64,000 bases of DNA from Aquabacterium sp. J223. Lineage in GTDB: Bacteria > Pseudomonadota > Gammaproteobacteria > Burkholderiales > Burkholderiaceae_C. The stretch is from assembly GCF_024666615.1 (NCBI RefSeq), contig NZ_CP088297.1, positions 1 through 64,000 of the forward strand, written 5' to 3'. This document shows positions 51,749 through 61,356 of the stretch, piece after piece. Below the pieces are notes generated by a model, which was given only the letters and a program-made list of their open reading frames with translations, was not told where the DNA came from and made no database searches. How positions within the stretch are numbered: position 1 is the stretch's first letter; each line of letters opens with the position of its first letter. The position numbers were made by a program, and so were the translations under genes.

Positions 51749-52861
51749 ATGCCCATGACGCCCGACACCCCCGCGCCCGTGTTCGACGCCCTGGTCGTCG
51801 GCGCCGGCCCCGGCGGCCTGACGGCGGGCTACTACCTGCAGCGCTTCGAGCGGCGGCCGCTGGTGGTCGACGCGGGGTCGAGCCGGGTGCTCGGCATCCC
51901 GCGCTCGCACAACGTGCCGGGCTTTCCGGGCGGCATCGCCGGCGGCGAGCTGCTGGAGCGGCTGCGCCGTCAGCTGCACGACATGGGCGGCGAGGTGCAC
52001 GCCGGCCGCGTGCTGCGGCTGCGCCGCGTGGACGGTGCCCCCGGCTTGGGGCGGCCCGGCGCTCGGGTGAGCCCTGCGGACGTCGACGGCGCCTGGTTCG
52101 AGGCCGAGATCGGCAAGCCCGACGCCGGCATCGACGCCGAGCCGGACCCGCAGGAGGACAGCGCCGCCGGCGTGCGCCGATCGGCGCCCGACCGCGTGCG
52201 CGCCCGCCGCGTGATCCTGGCCACCGGCGTGCGCGACCTGCTGCCGCCGCTGCCCGGCGCCGAGGACCTGTGGCAGCGCGGCAAGCTGCGCCAGTGCCCG
52301 GTGTGCGACGGCCACGAGTACCGGGGACAGCGCATCGCGGTGCTGGGCCGCGGCGCGCATGGCGTGCGCGAGGCCCTCTTCATGCGCAGCTTCAGCGCCG
52401 ACCTGACCTACGTGCCGGTGGGCGACGAGACCCGCGCGCCGGCGCCGCTGCAGCCCGATCTCGACGCCGCCGGCATCGCCGTGCTCGCCGGCGGCGTGGT
52501 CGCGCTGCACGACGCCGACGGCGGGCTGGCCGTCGAGCGGGTGGACGGTGCCCGCGAGCGCTTCGACATCGCCTACGGCGCGCTCGGCGTGCAGCCGCAC
52601 GTGCAGCTCGGCGTGATGCTCGGTGCGCGCGTCGACGGCCTGGGCAACCTGGTGACGGACGTGCACGGCCGCACCAACGTCCAAGGCCTCTACGCCGCCG
52701 GCGACGTGGTCAGCGGGCTGGACCAGATCAGCGTCGCCTGCGCGCAGGGCGCCACCACCGCCACCGCCCTGCACAACAGCCTGCGCCGGCAGGAGGAGGC
52801 CGCGCGCCGGCGCGCGGCGACGGGCGACTCAGCCGACGCGGGCGCCGAGACGCCCCCTTAG
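51749..52861 (+). CDS. Thioredoxin reductase-like FAD/NAD(P) oxidoreductase
   Basis: 370 aa, about 50 longer than thioredoxin reductase. The FAD site is [12 protein letters not shown], the redox pair sits in CPVCDGHEY (TrxR has CATCDG at this place), and the second nucleotide motif is [29 protein letters not shown] is the typical C-terminal FAD contact. The extra length is an acidic, low-complexity insert of about 40 residues after the first domain (residues about 100-145). This is probably a flavin disulfide reductase or an alternative electron donor enzyme; its partner is unknown. Starts 51749 and 51755 are both possible. The last 33 bases overlap the convergent racemase gene. Confidence 0.85.
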   Translation: MPMTPDTPAPVFDALVVGAGPGGLTAGYYLQRFERRPLVVDAGSSRVLGIPRSHNVPGFPGGIAGGELLERLRRQLHDMGGEVHAGRVLRLRRVDGAPGLGRPGARVSPADVDGAWFEAEIGKPDAGIDAEPDPQEDSAAGVRRSAPDRVRARRVILATGVRDLLPPLPGAEDLWQRGKLRQCPVCDGHEYRGQRIAVLGRGAHGVREALFMRSFSADLTYVPVGDETRAPAPLQPDLDAAGIAVLAGGVVALHDADGGLAVERVDGARERFDIAYGALGVQPHVQLGVMLGARVDGLGNLVTDVHGRTNVQGLYAAGDVVSGLDQISVACAQGATTATALHNSLRRQEEAARRRAATGDSADAGAETPP

Positions 52862-53476
52862 CGCGTGGACGGCGCTGTCCACCGTCGTGCGCACGCGCAG
52901 GCCGGTGGCGGCCTCGCAGGCGCGGGCGGCGCGGGCCAGGCTGAACTGCACCAGCGCCACCTCGCGGCAGCCGCGGCGCGAGGCCTCCACCGCCGCCTGC
53001 GCGACCAGCGCGTCGTGGCGCGCGCCGTCGCCGGCGTTCAGCGCGTCGAGCGCGCCTTCGGCCAGCACCAGCTCCAGCGCAAAGCCGGGCGGGAACTCGG
53101 CCGGCATCGACCGCAGCGTCGGCCCGAAGCTGGCCACCAGGCCCAGCGGCCCGCCGGCGGCCACCGCCTCGTCGACCATCGCCTCGTTGGGCCGCAGCAC
53201 CGGCACGCCCGGGTGCTGGCGGGCCACCGCCTGGATGCACGGCCCGAAGGCCGAGCAGGTGAAGAGGATGCCGTCGGCACCGCAGTCCAGCGCGTACTGC
53301 GACAGCCGGTCGAAGCGCTGGTGCATGGCCTGGTCCAGGCCGGTGACCGCGACATCGGCCGACAGCGAGTCGTCGAGCAGGTTCATGCGCCGGGCCTCCG
53401 GCCACAGCCGCTCGAAGGCCTGGTTGACCGGCGCCACCGAATGCGCGAGCGCGTGGATGAGGGCGATGCGGTTCAT
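52829..53476 (-). CDS. Asp/Glu/hydantoin racemase-family protein, apparently lacking the second active-site cysteine
   Basis: 215 aa. The fold and the first half of the active site fit the family: [10 protein letters not shown], then [10 protein letters not shown] with the first catalytic Cys. In the second half, where racemases have another Cys, the sequence reads [12 protein letters not shown]. Members of this type probably do not racemise by the two-base Cys mechanism and may act as decarboxylases, isomerases or in other roles. The 3' end overlaps the flavoprotein gene. No neighbour indicates a pathway. Confidence 0.75.
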   Translation of the reverse strand: MNRIALIHALAHSVAPVNQAFERLWPEARRMNLLDDSLSADVAVTGLDQAMHQRFDRLSQYALDCGADGILFTCSAFGPCIQAVARQHPGVPVLRPNEAMVDEAVAAGGPLGLVASFGPTLRSMPAEFPPGFALELVLAEGALDALNAGDGARHDALVAQAAVEASRRGCREVALVQFSLARAARACEAATGLRVRTTVDSAVHALRGRLGARVG

Positions 53477-53549
53477 GGCCGAAGTGTCGGTCAACGCCCG
53501 GCCCCCGCGCCGAGGCCGGCCGTGCAGGGGGCGCCCTAGAATCCGCGCC

Positions 53550-53770
53550 GTTGGTGCTCGCGCCCCTCACAAGGTGCAGTTCAACGGGAATCAGGACGGC
53601 ACGGCGGCCGCAACCGACCGCGCCCCACCTGAGCTGCCCCCGCAACGGTCGGCGGACGGTGCTCCCAAGCCCTCGGGCGAAGGTCACCCGCTCGTGTCGA
53701 AGCCACTGGGTCCGAAAGGATCTGGGAAGGTCACACGGGTTGCATCCGCCCAGCCCGGATACCGGCCAAC
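53550..53770 (+). promoter_or_regulatory. Cobalamin (AdoCbl) riboswitch upstream of btuB
   Basis: The region holds the conserved cobalamin elements in order: CGGGAATCAGG, CTGAGCTGCCCCCGCAACGG (the B12 box), GCCACTGGGTCCG, GGGAAGGT and AGCCCGGATACCGGCCAAC. GTTGG at 53550-53554 can pair with CCAAC at 53766-53770 to close P1. TAGAAT at 53538-53543 is a possible -10 box just before it. A strong AGGAGGT (53771-53777) touches the closing stem, so ligand binding could hide the ribosome site and switch off translation of the transport genes. Confidence 0.95.
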
Positions 53771-53859
53771 AGGAGGTGCCGACGCCCGTGGGGCGACGGT
53801 GCTGCACGGTGGCCCTTGCGGGGAGGCAGGTGGCCACGGCGTCCGTTCCCATCCACACC

Positions 53860-55866
53860 ATGACCCGTACCACCTTCGGCCGGCACCGCCCGGCCCATGT
53901 GCCTGCGCTGCGCAGGCCGTCCCTCGTCGTTCCCTCGCGGCGCCACTGGCGGCGGTCGCTGGCCGCGGCCGCGCTGTGCAGCAGCGCCGCCCTGGCGCAG
54001 ACCCACCACGGCCAAGACAGCCAGGACGTGCTCGTCCAGGCCACGCGCTTCCCGCAGGCGCGCGCCGACCTGCCCTTCGGCGTCTCGGTGCTCACCGCCG
54101 AGGACCTGCGCACGTCCGGCGTGGCGACCGTCGGCGAGGCGGTGTCCAAGCTGCTCGGCGTGCCGGGCCGACAGGACTTCTACGGTGGCGGCGAGCTGGC
54201 GTTGGACCTGCGCGGCTTCGGCGGCAGCGCCGACAGCAACCAGGTCATCGTGCTCGACGGCGTTCGCCTGAGCGAGGCCGACACCGGCGGCACCCGGCTG
54301 GCCGGCATCCCGATCGACACGGTGGAGCGCATCGAGGTCGTCCGCGGCAACGCGGCGGTGCTGTACGGCGAGGGCGCGACCGCCGGCGCCATCGTCATCA
54401 CCACGCGGCTCGGCGCGGGCGGCGGCGCGCCGCGTTCGTCGCTGTACGGCGCGGTGGGCCGCTTCGGCCTGCGCGAACTGCGCGCCTCCGGCAGCGTGGG
54501 CCGCGGTCCCTGGACGGGCGACCTCGCCCTGCAGAAGCGCGAAGCGCACAACCACCGCGACAACTTCCGCTCCGACAGCGAGGGCTTGGGACTGGGGCTG
54601 CGCTGGCAGGACCAGGGCCTGTCGTTCGGCGGCCGGCTCGCCGCCGACGACCTGAAGACCGGCCTGCCCGGTGCGCTGACCGATGCCGAGTACGCCGCCG
54701 ACCCGCGGCAGACCACGCACCCCACCGACCGGGCCAACATCCGCAACGAGCGGGCATCGTTGTTCGGCCAGGTCACGCTGGCCGGCTGGCAGGTGGCGGC
54801 CGACCTCGCCTGGCGGCAGAAGGCGCTGCGCAGCGTCACCAGCAGCCCCTTCGGCTTCTCGGCCTACGACTACGACGTGCAGGCGCGCCAGCAGTCGCTG
54901 CGCGCACGGCGGGCGCTCGACCTCGGCGGCCTGCGCCACGAGGTCAGCGCCGGCGTCGACCGCCAGGACTGGACGCGCAGCGTGCTCGGTGCCTTCGGCA
55001 GCACCGCCGAGCAGCGCAGCGTGGGCCTGTACCTGCGCGACGAGGTGGCGCTGCCCACCGGCACCCGGCTCGCCGCCGGCGTGCGGCGCGAGCGGCTGGA
55101 CAAGGACGCGACGGTGGCTGCGCTCGACGCCCGCCTCACCGCCTGGGACGTGGGGCTGACGCAATCGCTCGGCGGCGACTGGGCAGCCTATGGCCGCACC
55201 GGCCGCAGCTTCCGCGTCGCCAACGCCGACGAGTTCACCTTCACAGCGCCCGGCGTGACGTTGCGGCCGCAGGTCTCGCGCGACCACGAGCTGGGCCTGC
55301 GCTGGACCACGGTGCCGACGCGCCTCGAACTGCGCGCCTACCGCAGCGCGCTGCGTGACGAGATCGGCTTCGACCCGGCGGTGGCGAACCCCTTCGGCGG
55401 GCTCGGCGCCAACACCAATTTCGACCCGACGCGGCGGCAGGGCCTGGAACTGGAGGCCCGCCACCGCGTGAACGCGCAGTGGCAGGTCGGCCTGGTGGCC
55501 GCACGCCGGCAGGCCCGCTTCGTCGAGGGCGCCTACGCCGGCCGCGACGTGCCGCTGGCGCCCCGCAGCACGGTGAGCCTGCGCGCCGACTGGCGGCCCA
55601 CCGGCGACCAGCGCGTGGACGCGGTGCTGCGCCACGTCGGCCATTCGCACCCGGACCTGGCCAACCAGTGCAGCCTGGCCGGCTACACCACGCTGGACCT
55701 GCGCTACGCCAAGACCTGGGGCGCGCTGGAGGCCGCGCTGGCCATCGCCAACCTGACCGACCGGCGTTACGTCACGCAGGCCTTCGCCTGCAACGGCGCG
55801 GCGCCGACCTCGCTCTACCCCGAGCCCGGCCGCAGCGCCACGGCGTCGCTGCGCTGGTGGTTCTGA
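53860..55866 (+). CDS. btuB: TonB-dependent cobalamin receptor BtuB-like
   Basis: 668 aa. The signal peptide is RRHWRRSLAAAALCSSAALA after a long basic leader. The plug domain follows (VLVQATRFPQARADLPFGVS; IEVVRGNAAVLYGEGATAGA), then a beta barrel ending in an aromatic residue (LRWWF), as outer-membrane proteins do. The riboswitch directly upstream and the btuFCD-cobO genes downstream identify the cargo as cobalamin. The start is uncertain: an in-frame GTG at 53788 has the AGGAGGT ribosome site at the riboswitch edge, while ATG 53860 gives the shorter leader. Confidence 0.92.
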   Translation: MTRTTFGRHRPAHVPALRRPSLVVPSRRHWRRSLAAAALCSSAALAQTHHGQDSQDVLVQATRFPQARADLPFGVSVLTAEDLRTSGVATVGEAVSKLLGVPGRQDFYGGGELALDLRGFGGSADSNQVIVLDGVRLSEADTGGTRLAGIPIDTVERIEVVRGNAAVLYGEGATAGAIVITTRLGAGGGAPRSSLYGAVGRFGLRELRASGSVGRGPWTGDLALQKREAHNHRDNFRSDSEGLGLGLRWQDQGLSFGGRLAADDLKTGLPGALTDAEYAADPRQTTHPTDRANIRNERASLFGQVTLAGWQVAADLAWRQKALRSVTSSPFGFSAYDYDVQARQQSLRARRALDLGGLRHEVSAGVDRQDWTRSVLGAFGSTAEQRSVGLYLRDEVALPTGTRLAAGVRRERLDKDATVAALDARLTAWDVGLTQSLGGDWAAYGRTGRSFRVANADEFTFTAPGVTLRPQVSRDHELGLRWTTVPTRLELRAYRSALRDEIGFDPAVANPFGGLGANTNFDPTRRQGLELEARHRVNAQWQVGLVAARRQARFVEGAYAGRDVPLAPRSTVSLRADWRPTGDQRVDAVLRHVGHSHPDLANQCSLAGYTTLDLRYAKTWGALEAALAIANLTDRRYVTQAFACNGAAPTSLYPEPGRSATASLRWWF

Positions 55867-55879
55867 GCGGCTGACGGCG

Positions 55880-56764
55880 ATGCGGTGGCGCGGCGTCCGG
55901 ATCGGTGTGGTGGGCCTGCTCGGCCTGCTCCTCACCGTGCCGGGCGCGGGCGTCGCCGCACCGGTGCAGGTCACCGACGACCTCGGCCACACCGTGGCGC
56001 TCGCCGCGCCGCCGCGGCGCGTCGTCAGCCTGCAGCCGTCGCTGACGGAGGCGCTGTGCGTGCTCGGCGGCTGCGACCGCCTGGTCGGCGTCGACCGCTA
56101 TGCCGACTGGCCGGCCGAGGTGCAGCGGCTGCCGCGGCTCGGTGGCCTGGAGGACCCGCAGGTCGAGGGCGTGGTCGCGCTGCGGCCCGACCTGGTGCTG
56201 CTGTCGCGGTCGTCGTCCGCCGGGCCAAGGCTGCGCGCGCTCGGCCTGCCGGTGCTGGCGTTCGAGGCCGACAGCCATGCCGACGTGCGGCGGGTGCTGT
56301 CGCGGCTGGCCTCGCTGCTCGGCACGCCGGCGGCGGCCGAGGCGGCCTGGGCCACCGTGGAGTCGCAACTGGACGAGGCCGCGCGCCGGGTGCCGGCCCG
56401 GCTCCGCGGGCGCACGGTGTACTTCGAGGTGGCGAGCACGCCGCATGCCGCCGGCGCGGCCTCCTTCATCGGCGAGACGCTGGCCCGGCTGGGCCTGGTC
56501 AACGTGGTGCCGCCTGCGCTTGGGCCCTTCCCGCAGCTCAACCCGGAGTTCGTCGTGCGCGCCCGGCCCGACCTGGTGATGGGCGCGCGCGCCGCCGTGC
56601 AGGCCATGCCGTCGCGGCCGGGCTGGCAGGGCCTGGCCGCGCTGCGCGGCGGCCGCCACTGCGGCTTCCCGCCGGGACGCTACGAGCTGCTGCTGCGCCC
56701 GGGACCGCGCCTGGGCGAGGCCGCCGGGGTGCTGGCCGACTGCCTGCAGGGGCTGGCGCGGTGA
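55880..56764 (+). CDS. btuF: Cobalamin-binding periplasmic protein BtuF
   Basis: 294 aa. A Sec signal (residues 1-27) is followed by the BtuF/FepB-type fold: VTDDLGHTVALAAPPRRVVS, LQPSLTEALCVLGGCDRLVG and the helical backbone. It hands cobalamin to BtuCD in the inner membrane. Two ends overlap neighbours: it follows btuB after 13 bases, and its stop overlaps the btuC GTG start (GTGA). Confidence 0.92.
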   Translation: MRWRGVRIGVVGLLGLLLTVPGAGVAAPVQVTDDLGHTVALAAPPRRVVSLQPSLTEALCVLGGCDRLVGVDRYADWPAEVQRLPRLGGLEDPQVEGVVALRPDLVLLSRSSSAGPRLRALGLPVLAFEADSHADVRRVLSRLASLLGTPAAAEAAWATVESQLDEAARRVPARLRGRTVYFEVASTPHAAGAASFIGETLARLGLVNVVPPALGPFPQLNPEFVVRARPDLVMGARAAVQAMPSRPGWQGLAALRGGRHCGFPPGRYELLLRPGPRLGEAAGVLADCLQGLAR

Positions 56765-57728
56765 ACCGCTCCGGCGCGCTGGCGGCCGGCGTGCTGCTGC
56801 TGACGGCCGCGCTGGTGCTGGCCGGCCTGGCGGCGGGACCGCAGGGGTGGGCCTGGCCGGCCGACGAACCGGCGCTCATCGTCGGCCAGATTCGCCTGCC
56901 GCGCACGCTGGGCGCCTGGCTCGCCGGGGCGCTGCTCGGCCTGGCCGGCGCGCTGGCCCAGGGCCTGTTCCGCAACCCGCTGGCCGACCCCTACCTGCTC
57001 GGCGCCGGGGCCGGCGCCAGCCTGGCGGTGGTGGGGGTGCTGGCGGCCGCGGGCAGCGCGCTGGCGCCGTCCACCGCGCAGGGCCTGGCCGAGCTCGGCG
57101 TGGTGGCCGCGGCCTTCGTCGGCGCCACCGGCGGCGTGGGCCTGACGCTGCTGCTGGCCGGTGGCGCGCGACAGGCCACGCGGCTGCTGCTGGCCGGCGT
57201 GGTGGTCGGCGTGCTGCTGGGCTCGGTGGCCGACCTGGTGACGACCTGGTCCGGCGAGGCGCTGCGTGGCCGCCAGGCCTTCCTGCTCGGCAGCACCGCC
57301 CTGCTCGGCTGGTCGGGCGTGGGCTGGCTGGCCGGCGCGCTGCTCATGGTCCTGCCCCTCGCCTGGCGGCGGGCCCGGCTGCTCGACGCGCTGACGCTGG
57401 GCGAGGACACCGCACGCAGCCTGGGCCTGACGCTGGCGCGGCAGCGGCTGGCGCTGGTGCTGCTGATGGCGCTGGCCACGGGTGCCGCGGTGTCGCAGGC
57501 CGGGCTGGTGGCCTTCGTCGGCCTGGTGGCGCCTCACCTGGCCCGCGCGCTGGCGCCGGGCCGCCACGGACGCGGCCTGTTGGCGAGCGCCGGGCTGGGC
57601 GGCCTGCTGCTGCTGGGCGCCGACATCGCGGCGCGCCGGCTCGTCGCGCCGCAGGAACTGCCGGTCGGCGTGCTCACCGCGGTGCTCGGCGGGCTCTACC
57701 TGCTGGCGCTGCTGCACCGGGGCGCGCG

Positions 57729-57732
<4 letters not shown>
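56761..57732 (+). CDS. btuC: Cobalamin ABC transporter permease BtuC
   Basis: 323 aa with about ten membrane helices and the FecCD-type motifs LPRTLGAWLAGALLGLAGAL, GLFRNPLADPYLLGAGAGAS and VSQAGLVAFVGLVAPHLARA. It starts with GTG inside the btuF stop (4-base overlap), and its stop overlaps the btuD ATG (4 bases). Together they are the inner-membrane importer for vitamin B12. Confidence 0.94.
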
Positions 57733-58496
<764 letters not shown>

Positions 58497-58526
58497 CGGC
58501 CACGCACCACCCCACAATCCACCGCC

Positions 58527-59094
58527 ATGGACCTCATCGAGCCGCCCACCCAGGCCCCCCGCCCCCGCCGACGGCGAGCGCCGCGGCCTGGTGATCGTCC
58601 ACACCGGCCACGGCAAGGGCAAGAGCACGGCCGCCTTCGGCCTGGCGCTGCGGGCCCACGGCCGCGGCAAGCGGGTCCAGGTCTACCAGTTCATGAAGGT
58701 GCCGTCGGCACGGTTCGGCGAACACCGGGTCTTCGAGCAGCTGGGCGTGCCGATCGAGGGGCTGGGCGACGGCTTCAGCTGGAAGAGCCAGGACCTGGCC
58801 CGTTCGGCGCAGCTGGCCCGCGACGGCTGGGCCCGGGCCGAGGCCGCGATCCGCGGCGGCGACCACTTCCTGGTCGTGCTCGACGAGGTGACCTACCCGC
58901 TGCGCTTCGGCTGGCTGCCGTTGGAACCGGTGCTGGCCGCGCTGCGTGAGCGACCGTCGCACGTGCACGTGGTGCTCACCGGCCGTGATGCGCCGGACGA
59001 ACTGATCGCGCTGGCGGACACGGTGACCGAGATGCGCGCGGTGAAGCACCACTTCGACGCCGGCGTGCCGGCGCAACGAGGGATCGAAGACTGA
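58527..59094 (+). CDS. cobO: Cob(I)yrinic acid a,c-diamide adenosyltransferase CobO/BtuR (one-base frameshift)
   Basis: About 188 aa after repair. The N terminus ([20 protein letters not shown]) and the P-loop [13 protein letters not shown] match CobO; the rest ([40 protein letters not shown]) is typical. It adenosylates the corrin to make the coenzyme form, so imported B12 can be used. The frame breaks in the six-C run 58555-58560 (one extra C). It lies 30 bases after btuD. Confidence 0.93.
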
Positions 59095-59162
59095 GCCCGT
59101 CCGCAGGGCCCTCCGTGGGCATGGCCGAGCCCGCCGGGCATGTGCGTTGCACCCGCCCGGCG

Positions 59163-59420
59163 ATGAACTGGATCGACCTTGTGCAATGGCCCGCCATGGC
59201 GGTCACCGTGGTGGCGAGCTGGCTGGTGGCGTCCACCGAGGAACGGCGGCGTCGCTGGGGCTTCTGGGTCTTCCTGCTGAGCAATGTGCTGTGGGTGGTG
59301 TGGGGCGTGCCGGCCAAGGCCTGGGCGCTGGTCGCGCTGCAGGTGGCGCTGGCGGCGATGAACACCCGCGGCGCGTGGAAGAACCGGCGCTCGCACGAGG
59401 CCGCCACCGCCGGGTCCTGA
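59163..59420 (+). CDS. Small membrane protein of unknown function
   Basis: 85 aa. Two clear membrane helices: IDLVQWPAMAVTVVASWLVA and, after a basic loop (EERRRRWG), FWVFLLSNVLWVVWGVPAKA with a following helix ALVALQVALAAMN. The C-terminal tail is short and basic. Small two- or three-helix proteins of this look occur in many Burkholderiales, without assigned function. The ATG at 59163 is chosen because an earlier start at 59115 adds a non-helical Cys-bearing leader. It follows cobO after 68 bases and might be cotranscribed, but its role in B12 use is not shown. Confidence 0.65.
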   Translation: MNWIDLVQWPAMAVTVVASWLVASTEERRRRWGFWVFLLSNVLWVVWGVPAKAWALVALQVALAAMNTRGAWKNRRSHEAATAGS

Positions 59421-59456
59421 CCCGCGCGCCGCCGCACGCCGGGCATCGATGCGGCG

Positions 59457-60947
59457 TCAGCCCTTCTTGTAGACGCCGCAGCACACCGCCACGTCGCCGC
59501 AGCGTTCGACGTAGCTGGTCTTGGCCAGGTCCTCGTTGGTGACGGGGTGGGCGAAGCGGTAGTCGACCCAACCGCTGCCGCGGGTGCGGGCGAGCTGCGC
59601 GATCTCGCGCACGAAGGGTTTGCCGGCGGTGTCCCGGGTGTCCGGCCCGGTGCCGAGCAGCCGGGCGTTGCTGCCGTGCGAGCGGAACACCGCATCGTCC
59701 ACGCCGACGGTGAAGAGGTAGAGGTCGCGGTCGCGGAAGCGGCCCTGGTCGCGGCGGTTGATGTCGGCCTCCAGCGCGTCCACGCCCTCGCGCTGCGCGA
59801 ACGCGAGCGCCTGGCGCACCAGCGCCTGCGCCTCGTCGGCGCTGCCCTGGTCGCGCGTGCCGAGGTCGAAGCCTTGCACGCTGCCGAGCAGCGAGCGCGC
59901 CTGCTGGTTCAGCGTCTGCGCGGCGACGCCGGCCTCGCGCACCACGGCGCCGGTCTCGCGCACCATGGCGTCGAGCCCGGCGATGGCCTGGTGGACCGAC
60001 TGGATGCCCTCGCTCTGCTCCCGGCTGGCGCCGCTGATCTCGCGCACCCGCGAGGCCGCCGACTGCACCGACGCGACGATGCTCTGCATGGCACGGCCGG
60101 CCTGGTCGGCCAGCGCCGCGCCCGCTTCGACACGGTCGACCGAGTCGTTGATCAGCACCTTGATCTCCTTGGCCGCGGTGGCCGAGCGCTGGGCCAGCGT
60201 GCGCACCTCGCCGGCCACCACCGCGAAGCCGCGGCCCTGCTCGCCGGCGCGGGCCGCTTCCACCGCGGCGTTCAGGGCCAGGATGTTGGTCTGGAAGGCG
60301 ATGCCGTCGATGACGCCGATGATCTCGGCGATGCGCCGCGAGCCGTCGCGGATCGATCCCATGGTGGCCACCACCTCGCCGACCACGCGGCCGCCGTCGC
60401 CGGCCTCGTTGGCGGCGCGTCCGACCAGTGCATCGGCCTCGGCCGCGTTGTCGGCGTTGCGGCCCACGGTGCGGGTGAGCTGCTCGACGGCGTGGGTGGT
60501 CCGCTGCAGCGACTCGGCCTGGCTGTCGGTGCGGGCGGCCAGCGCGGCGTTGTCGCGGCTGAGGGTGGAGCTGGTGCTGGCCACGGTGGTGGTGCCGGCG
60601 CGCACCGCACCGACGATGCCGGCCAGCCGTTCGGCCAGGGCCTGCACGGCGGCCATCAGCTGGCGCGCCTCCGCGGGGCCCTCGGGCGTCACGGTGGTCG
60701 CGAGGTCGCCCTCGGCGATGCGCTGCACCGACCGCAGCAGGCGGGCCAGCGGCGCGGCCGCGCGCCGGGCCGCCCACAGGCCGACGGCCAGGCAGGCCAG
60801 CGACGCGCCGCCGCCGGCGGTGAGCACCAGGGCCCGACCGGCCGCCTCCGCGTGCGCGGCCGCGAGGGCCGTGACACCGAGCAGGGCCACCAGGTTGAAC
60901 GCGACGGCCAGCATCAGGCCGGCCTTCATCGATTGCAGCAGGGGCAT
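59457..60947 (-). CDS. Methyl-accepting chemotaxis protein with a C-terminal Cache-like domain
   Basis: 496 aa. Two hydrophobic helices sit at the very N terminus (residues 8-35 and 40-58) with only a few residues between them, so there is no periplasmic sensor. A HAMP-like segment follows ([14 protein letters not shown]), then the signalling rod whose hairpin tip is [55 protein letters not shown]. After the rod, residues about 365-496 resemble a single Cache domain (EREGVDAL-like helix, [42 protein letters not shown]). That places a likely ligand domain in the cytoplasm. It likely signals to CheA/CheW. A sigma28-like promoter precedes it. Confidence 0.88.
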   Translation of the reverse strand: MPLLQSMKAGLMLAVAFNLVALLGVTALAAAHAEAAGRALVLTAGGGASLACLAVGLWAARRAAAPLARLLRSVQRIAEGDLATTVTPEGPAEARQLMAAVQALAERLAGIVGAVRAGTTTVASTSSTLSRDNAALAARTDSQAESLQRTTHAVEQLTRTVGRNADNAAEADALVGRAANEAGDGGRVVGEVVATMGSIRDGSRRIAEIIGVIDGIAFQTNILALNAAVEAARAGEQGRGFAVVAGEVRTLAQRSATAAKEIKVLINDSVDRVEAGAALADQAGRAMQSIVASVQSAASRVREISGASREQSEGIQSVHQAIAGLDAMVRETGAVVREAGVAAQTLNQQARSLLGSVQGFDLGTRDQGSADEAQALVRQALAFAQREGVDALEADINRRDQGRFRDRDLYLFTVGVDDAVFRSHGSNARLLGTGPDTRDTAGKPFVREIAQLARTRGSGWVDYRFAHPVTNEDLAKTSYVERCGDVAVCCGVYKKG

Positions 60948-60993
60948 GTTGTCCTCTCCCTTTCGGTGCGCGAGGGCACCGCTTGTCGCTGCT

Positions 60994-61021
60994 GTTTCGG
61001 CGGGCCCGCGGTGGGCCTTGA
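60994..61021 (-). promoter_or_regulatory. Possible sigma28 (flagellar) promoter of the chemoreceptor gene
   Basis: On the minus strand, TCAAG (61017-61021) and GCCGAAAC (60994-61001) are 15 bases apart, similar to the FliA pattern TAAA-N15-GCCGATAA. It lies 47 bases before the chemoreceptor start, and chemoreceptors are often FliA-dependent. The match is partial. Confidence 0.4.
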
Positions 61022-61136
61022 CCGGGGCGAACGTCAATCCGCCACGGCGTGATGCGTACGCTGCGAGAAAAACGGCCGGTTTTCCCGGCCGCCCACCACC
61101 GGGCTGACCGCCGTCAACGGCCGCCAAGCGACGGGC

Positions 61137-61163
61137 AATAAAAAACCCGCCCGAAGGCGGGTC
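61137..61163 (-). terminator. Rho-independent terminator for the MHS transporter and its small companion gene
   Basis: On the minus strand CCCGCC-TTCG-GGCGGG forms a strong stem with the stable TTCG loop, followed by TTTTTTATT. It lies about 20 bases after the 49-aa gene. Confidence 0.92.
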
Positions 61164-61182
61164 GGGAGAGGACGGGCCCCGG

Positions 61183-61332
61183 TCAGGCGCGCAGCACCTC
61201 GGCGGCGGCCGGCGACGGGATTCCGCCCGCACGGCCGTGCTTCTCGCCGGTCATGTCGATGTCGCCGCCCTGGCTCAGGAAGTACATCACCACCGCGGCG
61301 AAGAGGACGAAACCGATGAGGATTTTCCACAT
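61183..61332 (-). CDS. 49-aa single-helix membrane protein
   Basis: The 150-base frame starts at ATG 61332 ([20 protein letters not shown]) and ends at TGA 61183-61185. It has one N-terminal membrane helix and a charged tail with [12 protein letters not shown], then a Pro/Ala-rich end. It sits 24 bases after the MHS transporter gene and 20 bases before a strong terminator, so it belongs to that operon. Similar short proteins (MWK..., SxGGDxDMxGEKHG) are, as I recall, found next to transporters in Burkholderiales. Its function is unknown; a transporter-associated role is inference. Confidence 0.72.
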   Translation of the reverse strand: MWKILIGFVLFAAVVMYFLSQGGDIDMTGEKHGRAGGIPSPAAAEVLRA

Positions 61333-61356
61333 AGGGGCATTCCGAAGGTGAGGGGG

